DNA of 64,000 nucleotides from Antarctobacter heliothermus (GTDB lineage Bacteria > Pseudomonadota > Alphaproteobacteria > Rhodobacterales > Rhodobacteraceae), in NCBI RefSeq assembly GCF_002237555.1, contig NZ_CP022540.1, forward strand, positions 2,919,001 through 2,983,000, in the 5' to 3' direction. The first letter of the stretch is position 1; every line of letters starts with the position of its first letter. This document shows positions 57,327 to 64,000 of this stretch, piece after piece. The notes under the pieces were generated by a model that searched no databases, was not told where the DNA came from, and worked only from the letters and a program-made list of their open reading frames with translations. Both the position numbers and the translations under genes were made by a program.

Positions 57327-58034
57327 GGATCACCAGAGAGACAATCACGAGGATTCCAATATCAAAGTTCCCATCTGGGACGATGCCCGAGGGAGGGCGT
57401 GAGACACGGCGTCGATTCTGTAGCAACAACCAAGACCAACGGTATGATTGCGGTTTCCACCTAGCCGACCCACACCCAGCCAACCCCATTATGAACCCAA
57501 GAGTTCGAAGAGAACAAAGGCAACCTCTGACATTACAGTACGATATTAGGAAACTCGCATTGACGGATTAGAGAACAGAACCGGCGGGAGGCCGCCGTTC
57601 GCTGCGGATGCAAACATCTTTTTGCAGATCGGTGGAAGCGGCCATTCGAGTTCCCGAAAGCCTAACCAACCATGCTGCGCAAGCCATCAAGGTCGGCTAT
57701 GCGCAGGTAGCGACCTTTGCAAAGTTTGGAGCCGTAGTCTTCCTTGTCGACGTGATCGGTCCAACGCGGACACCGACGGAGAGCCACGTCGCTGTGCTGC
57801 AGCTTTGGCGTTTCTAACATTCGCCAAAGGCCGAATGTCAATTATAGCCTTGCAGACATTGCCGAGACCGCAGGTCGCGCGTAGCTTGTCTTTGATCAGA
57901 GATTTAGCACTATAAAGAATTTCAGGTGATACTCATTGTAGTGCTCCGCGATGGGATGGGTTCGTGTTTGGGAGACTAAGTCGCGCGTTAGTCGAGACAT
58001 GGTGTGCTTCAAGAGTTGGCACAGTCGCCAGATC
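57327..58034. other. Non-coding remainder and degenerate sequence after IS110
   Basis: The first ~270 bases are probably the 3' end of the IS110 element. From about 57590 the sequence (GGCGGGAGGCCGCCGTTCG, then GCGGCCATTCGAG and a hairpin ACATTCG/CGAATGT at 57817-57838) resembles degenerate intergenic filler common in this family. Two short overlapping ORFs (57608, 57622) lack ribosome-binding sites. Confidence 0.45.
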
Positions 58035-58189
58035 GTCGAACGCGACCGAAACACCCTTGTTCGCAATTATAGCTCTCGTGTTTTGAAGGGATCACCACGA
58101 TGATTTTTGCACCGTCATTAGAACGTCTCGCCTTCATCGGAATCAAGCAACGTCACAACGCCGCCCTTTCACATCGTCATGGACTGTAA
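58035..58189 (+). pseudogene. Truncated duplicate of the leader and start of the 59739 gene
   Basis: Bases 58035-58148 align with 59674-59786 almost base for base, including GACCGAAACACCCTTGTT and the start MIFAPSLERLAFIGI (compare MIFAPSLDRLASVGI). After 15 codons similarity ends and the frame stops at 58189 (29 codons). It is a 5' remnant from duplication or recombination. Confidence 0.8.
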
Positions 58190-58204
58190 ACAGCTCGGAA
58201 AAAT

Positions 58205-58789
58205 ATGAATATGGCACAAAAAACGCCAGAGGAAATAGAAGCAATGGCTTTGGAAGCCCCTTCTACGGCTCCGGCGGTTTCAAAGACCGAGCTGTTTGGG
58301 GCCGATGACAGGGACCGTTACTATTTATACATCCAGCGTGTCAGGCCATCTGACAGACGTAAATACTGCCTCCTTACCCACCACGACCGCATAAACGAAA
58401 TGACCCTGTCCATGAGGTTTCCGCACAAGCGGAACGAGGCTGCGGTCATCAGCTTCAAGATTTCGTTTGAAGGGGCAAACGGCTATCAGGGCGAAACGAT
58501 TTCCGTTGCGTTTTCAGACCTATATAGGCAACCCCACCCCAATCGCGCATTCGACCGGTGGGTTTTCAAAGTAGACAGACATGATGTATCTTTCGAACGC
58601 TACTCAATGGGGCGCATTTACACGATACTGCTTCCCGTAGCCGAGCTTTGGAAATTTGCGGGCGATTGGAGGATTTCCTCAAATATGACTTTGCAGGGTG
58701 AGGCGCATGAGGATTTGGGAAATATGGCGCTCGCGGACTCCGAATGTGGCTATAAGGCCCTTGTCGATAACTGGCCCCAAAACCGGTAG
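58205..58789 (+). CDS. Orphan protein of unknown function (194 aa)
   Basis: The protein has no signal peptide or membrane helix. It begins with a polar ~30-residue tail and continues with a mixed alpha/beta globular part (RYYLYIQRVRPSDRRKYC, SMRFPHKRNEAAVISFKISF, YSMGRIYTILLPVAELWKF). A second ATG at 58211 is better spaced from GGAA at 58197-58200. Codon use is less GC-biased than the flanking core genes, in line with acquired DNA. I recognise no family. Confidence 0.6.
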   Translation: MNMAQKTPEEIEAMALEAPSTAPAVSKTELFGADDRDRYYLYIQRVRPSDRRKYCLLTHHDRINEMTLSMRFPHKRNEAAVISFKISFEGANGYQGETISVAFSDLYRQPHPNRAFDRWVFKVDRHDVSFERYSMGRIYTILLPVAELWKFAGDWRISSNMTLQGEAHEDLGNMALADSECGYKALVDNWPQNR

Positions 58790-58853
58790 CTGACCCATTC
58801 ATGCTGGCCTCTATTGCCCGAACACCCCGCACGATACACAGCCGGCCCGTCAT

Positions 58854-59051
58854 TCACTGGACGGAAAACCCCAAGCTCTGATTGGCGATGCCATATGCGA
58901 TGATCTGATAGGCCGTATCGTAATCTATACCGGCGGTTTCGGCGCACATCTCTGTCGTGGCACCATGGGCATAATTATTGAGATCGTCACGTATCGTTTC
59001 GCGATCCACGCCCTTCAAGGGGTGATCGTTTCTACCGGCGGCATCACTCAT
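58854..59051 (-). CDS. Small orphan protein (65 aa)
   Basis: The protein starts at the ATG at 59051 with GTGAGGTT upstream. It is acidic and helical (DRETIRDDLNNYAHGATTEM, AGIDYDTAYQIIAYGIANQS) and may fold as a small helical bundle or HTH-like unit. It is convergent with the 58205 gene. Function unknown. Confidence 0.5.
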   Translation of the reverse strand: MSDAAGRNDHPLKGVDRETIRDDLNNYAHGATTEMCAETAGIDYDTAYQIIAYGIANQSLGFSVQ

Positions 59052-59186
59052 GGAACCTCACTTTTCTGTACCATCATCATGCCCTGCTCTAGCCGGCCAG
59101 CACGAAGTCTCAGCCAGTTTTCTATTTTCGGCAACTTCGTGTAGAGGTTTCGTCTCATATGTTTTCATCATGCAGGACTCTATACT

Positions 59187-59666
59187 ATGGCGCAAGAACT
59201 CGAGAACATATTACGCCAGCATGATCTGTTCCACGGCCTCAACAAGGCCGGCAAAGCGCTTTTGGAGACGAACCGTCTCGACGAGGCCCTGCGCACCTCT
59301 TATGACGCGCGCGACTTGGCGGAAGGCCATTTAAGGCAAGACCCTGAAAACGAGCATTGGCGCGACTACCTCTGTGTCAGCAATGACCGCATCGGCACCA
59401 TCTTGTTCAAACAAGGCCTGCATGAAGAGGCTTTGCAGGTCTTTCGCGACTGCCTTGCGATCCAAGAGCGCCTTGAGGATAGAATTCCCAAAACCACCGT
59501 CGGGCAAGAAAACATCGCCCGCAGTCATGACAAAATCGGAGCGACCTTGATCAAATTGGGCCGCAACGGAGAGGGGGTGAAGGCGCAAAGGGATGCGCAT
59601 GCCATCCGCGAACGCCTCCCCGAGATCGAGCGCGCCAGCCGTGAGTGGCGAGATGGATATTTTTAG
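59187..59666 (+). CDS. Tetratricopeptide-repeat protein (159 aa)
   Basis: Repeats of the TPR pattern are visible: FHGLNKAGKALLETNRLDEAL, VSNDRIGTILFKQGLHEEAL and SHDKIGATLIKLGRNGEG, each about 40-45 residues apart, with the first two parts cut here for length. It probably binds another protein. No signal peptide is present. Its stop lies 8 bases before the conserved leader (59674) of the 371-residue gene, suggesting a functional pair or at least a shared cassette. Confidence 0.72.
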   Translation: MAQELENILRQHDLFHGLNKAGKALLETNRLDEALRTSYDARDLAEGHLRQDPENEHWRDYLCVSNDRIGTILFKQGLHEEALQVFRDCLAIQERLEDRIPKTTVGQENIARSHDKIGATLIKLGRNGEGVKAQRDAHAIRERLPEIERASREWRDGYF

Positions 59667-59673
59667 TCCGATG

Positions 59674-59738
59674 GTCGAAAGCGACCGAAACACCCTTGTT
59701 TGCAATGATAGCTTTCGTGTTTTGGAGATATCGACGCA
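59674..59738 (+). promoter_or_regulatory. Duplicated leader upstream of the 371-residue gene
   Basis: This stretch (GACCGAAACACCCTTGTTTG, then TGATAGCTTTCGTGTTTTGG) is repeated at 58035-58099 with few changes. Conservation just upstream of two start codons suggests a promoter or RNA leader, possibly with TTGTTT as the -35. Confidence 0.5.
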
Positions 59739-60854
59739 ATGATTTTTGCCCCGTCATTGGACCGCCTCGCCTCCGTAGGGATCAGTGATTTCACCGAGCA
59801 ACAAGCGATCAGAAAGGAGTGGTCAGAGGTTTTCGCAAGCGATTTCGGCCATTTCGACACCTTCTATGACCTCATTGTCAACGCAGGCCAGACCCTCTTG
59901 GATATAGAGCCGTCTTTCCGGCATTCACATGCGTTCTCACACCATAGCGCCGAGGTTTTTCTCTACACCGCCTCGGACGCGGGCTATCTTCTCACCATCG
60001 GCTCCAAGCCCGCGATTGAAGAAAGGCTTGCACGGCATAATGAGACGATTTTGTCTTTGATTGCTCAGATGACTGCAGCGGCAAAGCACCGACAAGATCT
60101 TGCCGTAGCCGTGGACGCGCTCATGTCGCTGTATTTCTATCATGTCTCGTATGGTGATGTTGCCAAGGGGTTATACGCGGATATCGGGCGCATCATTCCC
60201 GAAATGGTGATGACCTTTCCCGCGCACTCATTCCCTTTCGCGCTCTCCCTGCTGTCGCATGGCGCGGATACCGCCGAACGTATTAGCAGGATCATGATTT
60301 TCCATGTGGTAGACCGCGGGGACGTTGCACATAACCTCTGTCAGGCGGTCGCCGAGGGCACGATAGACTTGCACAGGGACCGCAAATGGCTCCGCGAGTT
60401 AGGCCCGGCAATCATGGGGCCTGTTGCGCGGGCAGTGCGCGACGAGCGCCCTGAAATATGCGACGCCTTTGTGTCGGCCTTCGTGCTGACACCGCTTCAC
60501 TGCAACCCGCAGAGCCATGAAGAGCAGATTGAACGCCTTGAAACCGACCTTTCCATTTTACGTGCTCGGCTTAAGAGCTTTGAAAGATGGCTCAAGGCAC
60601 CGACGCCTGTCACGGCGCAGGATACCTCTTTGGTGCTCGATATCTCCGAAAAGAAAGAAGAGCTGGAGCGCGTTAAGAACGACTTTGAGGCATGGACAGA
60701 GGAACGCTGGGATTTCGCCGTGCGCCAGGTCGCAACCCGGCCAGACAACCGCGCCACACTTGAGGCGATACAGACCAGGCTGTCGCCGCTCCTCAATGCC
60801 GATCTGGAACAACTTCTTTCAGATGCGGCACAAGTGACACCGGACAAGGGTTGA
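59739..60854 (+). CDS. Orphan helical protein (371 aa), TPR neighbour
   Basis: The protein starts MIFAPSLDRLASVGI and is largely helical. Residues ~55-215 contain long amphipathic helices (HNETILSLIAQMTAAAKHRQ, DIGRIIPEMVMTFPAHSFPF); residues ~255-290 and ~300-330 look like a coiled coil (EEQIERLETDLSILRARLKS, ISEKKEELERVKNDFEAW). No signal peptide, membrane helix or catalytic motif is evident. The duplicated 5' end at 58035 shows this gene has been subject to recombination. I recognise no family. Confidence 0.65.
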   Translation: MIFAPSLDRLASVGISDFTEQQAIRKEWSEVFASDFGHFDTFYDLIVNAGQTLLDIEPSFRHSHAFSHHSAEVFLYTASDAGYLLTIGSKPAIEERLARHNETILSLIAQMTAAAKHRQDLAVAVDALMSLYFYHVSYGDVAKGLYADIGRIIPEMVMTFPAHSFPFALSLLSHGADTAERISRIMIFHVVDRGDVAHNLCQAVAEGTIDLHRDRKWLRELGPAIMGPVARAVRDERPEICDAFVSAFVLTPLHCNPQSHEEQIERLETDLSILRARLKSFERWLKAPTPVTAQDTSLVLDISEKKEELERVKNDFEAWTEERWDFAVRQVATRPDNRATLEAIQTRLSPLLNADLEQLLSDAAQVTPDKG

Positions 60855-61077
60855 AAAGAGACCGTTGGTATTTCGAACGACGATTGCCGAACTTGCTATC
60901 GCAGCAAATGACCAGTATCCGCCCGTCACTTCGGAAAGCCTCTGGTGCTGCGGCTACACAGGTTATGTCCGCTTCGGGCTGACAGCAGTCATCCGGTGTG
61001 ATCGCTCAGGGCGGTGGCAGGGCAATTTGCCCAAAAACCACGCGCTGCATTGCCGCAAGTCCGCTTGGAGCCCTTAG
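60855..61077. other. Degenerate sequence with a doubtful 70-codon frame
   Basis: A TTG-initiated frame (60865-61077) has no ribosome-binding site and an unusual Cys/Trp-rich end. I treat the stretch as non-coding filler. Confidence 0.35.
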
Positions 61078-61353
61078 CTACTCCACGGTGATCGTGTCGC
61101 CGATAGCAATCATGCTCCTAAGACCCAATTCCTGATTAGCTTTCATATGCAAATGAGGATGATCAAGAAACCCGTTTGGGCGAGGGTGATAAACTTTACA
61201 AGGGAAAGACTTTCCAACTTTAGAAACAAAAACATGTGCTTTTATGGAAGCCTTGTGAGGGAATGCAATCATGCCATCCGTGAGAAAAACAAAAAGGGTC
61301 TTCCCATCTCTATCTTCACTAAGGCAGTCAAAGTCATTGATTTTAATCTTCAT
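61078..61353 (-). CDS. Small orphan protein (91 aa)
   Basis: The protein starts MKIKINDFDCLSEDRDGKTLF and has a strand-rich pattern (VFLTDGMIAFPHKASIKAHVF). The coding strand is distinctly AT-richer than the core genes, pointing to foreign origin. The upstream TTG at 61359 is less likely. No family recognised. Confidence 0.5.
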   Translation of the reverse strand: MKIKINDFDCLSEDRDGKTLFVFLTDGMIAFPHKASIKAHVFVSKVGKSFPCKVYHPRPNGFLDHPHLHMKANQELGLRSMIAIGDTITVE

Positions 61354-61359
61354 AGCCAA

Positions 61360-61690
61360 AAGTCTCAGGTAAGCAAATTAGAGTCAACGGGAACAAAGTC
61401 CGCAGACCGACGTTTCAATCGACAAAATGCTGCGCCGAGCACGAATGTCCTGTGTGGATGGCTCCCGCATAGCAAGTCGTAAATGATCTCGTGTACCTGT
61501 TCAGAAGCGGTCTTGTGTCCGGCCTGTTGACGCGGTCATTGCCGCTGGCCCTGATGGGATCCGCAGATCAGGTTCCTATCTGCTTTGCGGGCAATGGCGC
61601 CCGGGACATTCGTCGGAGCGTCCTGATCGTTGCGGCTGAATGGCACACCATCACATCGTTGGTCTTGCTATCTCGTGGGCGCGCGCCGTC
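61360..61690. other. Region between the orphan gene and IS110 copy 2
   Basis: No convincing gene or RNA is seen in these 331 bases. Part of it is probably the 3' non-coding end of the IS110-type element. Confidence 0.4.
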
Positions 61691-62715
61691 TCATACGGCG
61701 TGCGGCTTGTAGGGCTCATCCCTCGTGAGGATTGCCCACATGATCCTTGCTGTTTTGTTCGCCATGGCGACGGTCGCCAGTCTTGCGGGCTTTCTCTGCA
61801 GCAGCTTCGTCAGCCAAGGATCGGCACGCTCGGGATGGGCGCGACTTGTCGGACGCGCGACGTCATGCCAACTACAATGAGCTGGCGCAGGTATCGGTCA
61901 CCCATCTTGGTGATCTTTCCCAATCGTTCTTTGCCGCCGCTGGAGTGGTTGCGAGGGGTCAGCCCTAACCACGCAGAAAATTCGCGGCCACTCCTGAACT
62001 GTCGGCCGGACCCGATCGTCGCAGCCACGGCAGAGGCGGTGACCGGGCCGACACCAGGAATAGTCTGCAGGAGTTGAGCCTGTCGGCTGAGGCGCGCCTG
62101 AATGCGCAACATGGTTTCGAACCAGCCAAGGCGGTTGTGAAGATCAATCAGCTGTCGGCTGAGGACGCGCAGAACGTCCTGGGCCAGATCGGGCGGTCCC
62201 GGCTGCTTGCCGTCGATGATGGACTTGGCGAACTCAATGGCGCGCGCGACGCCCCGAGCGATGGTGATCCCGAACTCCGCTGCAAGGCTCCGGACCATGT
62301 TGATCAGCTGCGTCCTCTGACGCACGACGAAGTCACGCGCGCGGTGCAGGGACAGTAGCGCCTGCTGTTCCTTGGACTTGATCTCGACGAACCGCATCGT
62401 GGGCCTGGGCCGTGTCACTGCTTCGCAGATTGCTTCGGCGTCGACCGCATCGGACTTGCCGCGCTTCACGTAGGGTTTGACGTACATTGGCGGCATCAGC
62501 CTGACGGTGTGGCCGAGTTTCGAAAGCTCCCGCGCCCAATGATGGCTCGAAGCGCAGGCCTCGATGCCGACGAGGCAAGGTGACAGGCGCTGGAAAAACG
62601 CCAGAACCTGCGCCCGTCTCAAGGGGCGGTTGAAAGCAACGTCTCCTGTCTCGGTAACTCCGTGGACATGAAAGATGTTCTTGGCCAGGTCGAGGCCGAC
62701 GGTGGTAACTTGCAT
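61691..62715 (-). pseudogene. IS110-family transposase copy 2, one-base frameshift
   Basis: The frame from the ATG at 62715 (MQVTTVGLDLAKNIFHVHG) runs through the DEDD domain (GIEACASSHHWARELSKLG, KRGKSDAVDAEAICEAV) and LQTIPGVGPVTASAVAA but shifts near 61838-61843 and stops at 61810. The other frame carries the proper C-terminus, AHPERADPWLTKLLQRKP to EPYKPHAV, ending at 61691. One lost base explains it: the restored protein would have 341 residues. The sequence is only distantly related to the intact IS110 at 56313, so it is a different element. Confidence 0.88.
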
Positions 62716-63034
62716 GGGGTGGCTCCTCTCGATCGCAGATTCTGACACCTGCAGTATGGCGCATTGCGACGCCGGGAGCGGGAGCCATCCACCCCATCTG
62801 CTACGACGGGCCGTACCGCAGCATGTTGACTGGGTGGCGAAGGTCCGCAATGGACCGCTCTCGTCTCTGAGGTCAAATTGCCGACGGACCCCTGGAAAGC
62901 CGATCATTCCCATTACCGACATTCATCAACGTTGGAGTATATGCGGGCCGGAGGTCCCGTTGCCGCTCGCCGCCCCCTGCCAACAAAAGGACCGGCCCCT
63001 TTGCAGGGGCCGGTCCTTGTCGCCGTAGCGGACC
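62716..63034. other. Upstream part of IS110 copy 2 and flank
   Basis: No gene is seen apart from the hairpin at 62987-63018. The boundary of the accessory block is probably near 62940-62980. Confidence 0.45.
62987..63018 (-). terminator. Terminator of the right-edge gene
   Basis: A 13-bp perfect stem AAGGACCGGCCCC/GGGGCCGGTCCTT with a 6-base loop is followed by TTGTTGG on the minus strand, 17 bases after the stop at 63035. Confidence 0.85.
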
Positions 63035-64000
63035 TTATTGCGGCTCGTAGGTCAGTTCGATCGGCCTGCGCGCCAGCACCTTTTTGTCCTTGGCCATGAC
63101 ATAGCGCAGTTCGTACTTGCCCGGACCCTCTGGCAGTTTCAGCACCATCGGGCTGTCCTCGGACGTGTATTTGTAGACGCTGTAGTCTTTGTCCGGGTCA
63201 CCCTCACGGGCGAGGCTGATGAAGTCGCCTTTGAAATCCGGTCCGTCCCAAGTGACGCCCAGTACGGTGCCTGCGGGGATCTTGTCCGGGGCATCGATGC
63301 TGGCGGCGACCTCTGTCAGGGTGATCTGCGTCGTGCCAAGGATCGACCTGCCTTCGCTGGCGGCCACATAGCGGATCTCATAGGTGCCGGGCTCTGGCGG
63401 CATTTGCAGCAGCAGCGGCGTGCCTTCGCGGACGTAGGTATAGGCGTGGTACTTGTCGGCGGGCATATCGGCGTCGGCCACGGTGATGAAATCGGGTTTG
63501 TAGCCGGGGCCGTCCCACGTCACCAGAACCGGGGCCCCGGCGCGCGCCTCTGCCACCACGTCCAGCGTGGCGCTGACGCTGCTGACCTCTACCGTGGTCG
63601 AGGCCAGAACCGTCTTGCCCTGCGCCATGACATAGCGGACCTCATAGGTGCCGGGATCGGCGGGCATGGTCAGGTCCAGCGGCGTGCCCTCACGCGTGTA
63701 GGTATAGGTCTCATAGCCCGCGTCGTCGGGTTTGGAGACGGTGAGATAATCGCCTTTGTAATCCGGGCCGGTCCAGCCGATGGGGATGGCCGCGCCTGCG
63801 GGGGCGGTGTCCGGAACATCCAGCGTGGCGGTCACATCGCTGACGGTGATGGCGCGGGTGGCCAGCACGGTTTTGTCCTGCGCCATGATGTAGCGCAGCT
63901 CGTAGCTGCCCGCTTCTGGTGGCATCACCAGTTCTGCCGGGTCGCCGTCGCGGGTGTAGCGATAGTTGACGTAGCCGGTTTCATCCAGTTTGGACACGGC
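63035..64000 (-). CDS. C-terminal repeats of a large protein (VWA-associated type), truncated by window edge
   Basis: The open frame continues past 64000, so only the last ~322 residues are seen. They form tandem beta repeats of about 85-92 residues, each with A..P..W.GP.Y/FKGD, YTREGTPL or a like segment, L.MP..PGTYE(V/I)RYV and A..K.VLA; three full copies and part of a fourth are visible. I recall such repeats at the C-terminus of roseobacter VWA-domain proteins, but the VWA part would lie outside the window. Probably an extracytoplasmic stalk or binding region. Confidence 0.75.
   Translation of the reverse strand, partial: AVSKLDETGYVNYRYTRDGDPAELVMPPEAGSYELRYIMAQDKTVLATRAITVSDVTATLDVPDTAPAGAAIPIGWTGPDYKGDYLTVSKPDDAGYETYTYTREGTPLDLTMPADPGTYEVRYVMAQGKTVLASTTVEVSSVSATLDVVAEARAGAPVLVTWDGPGYKPDFITVADADMPADKYHAYTYVREGTPLLLQMPPEPGTYEIRYVAASEGRSILGTTQITLTEVAASIDAPDKIPAGTVLGVTWDGPDFKGDFISLAREGDPDKDYSVYKYTSEDSPMVLKLPEGPGKYELRYVMAKDKKVLARRPIELTYEPQ

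Noticed and set aside
57608..57915. Two short overlapping ORFs after the IS110 transposase
   Set aside because: No ribosome-binding site, no similarity to a known family, and the DNA looks like degenerate intergenic sequence.
60865..61077. A 70-codon TTG-initiated ORF
   Set aside because: Start signal is absent and the composition is unlike its neighbours.

Overview
The window looks like chromosomal DNA of a marine alphaproteobacterium of the Rhodobacteraceae (roseobacter type). The evidence is the high GC content with long antisense shadow ORFs, several Hint-domain proteins, a fused indolepyruvate:ferredoxin oxidoreductase, an aglEFGAK alpha-glucoside operon, and roseobacter-like housekeeping proteins. 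The organism call is an inference from protein style; no rRNA or tRNA gene was found.

Layout. Positions 1-6.4 kb hold alr (cut by the left edge), a divergent cobS-like gene, and a minus-strand run of an uncharacterised hydrolase-like gene, pyrC, pyrE and dnaB. Positions 6.6-13.6 kb hold a Hint-domain protein and a compact five-gene operon of three related glycosyltransferases, a sulfotransferase and an FkbM-type methyltransferase, probably for a modified glycan. Positions 13.8-19.8 kb hold a MoxR ATPase/VWA protein pair and two tandem OmpA-family paralogues. Positions 19.8-31.4 kb hold a DUF3299-like lipoprotein-sized protein, prfC, two more Hint proteins (one frameshifted), a SnoaL-like protein, an SDR/AlkC pair, an M48 protease, purL, a candidate small RNA and a LysR regulator. 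Positions 31.5-44 kb hold the ferredoxin oxidoreductase, an acyltransferase, murI, a micro-ORF with a strong promoter, two membrane proteins, argC, ccmE, an orphan histidine kinase, eno and a DMT exporter.

Positions 44.2-54.4 kb form a sugar-uptake regulon. A LacI-type regulator with a GH1 glycosidase and glucokinase on one side faces aglE-aglF-aglG-aglA-aglK on the other. A perfect 16-bp palindrome and a near copy sit at the two promoters. Imported glucosides would be hydrolysed by AglA or the GH1 enzyme and phosphorylated by Glk.

Positions 54.4-63.0 kb are an accessory block carrying a decayed IS1182-type element, an intact IS110-type transposase, a frameshifted second IS110 transposase and several small genes of unknown function, including a TPR protein beside a 371-residue orphan whose leader and first codons are duplicated 1.6 kb upstream. 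The right end holds the C-terminal repeats of a large protein that continues past position 64000.
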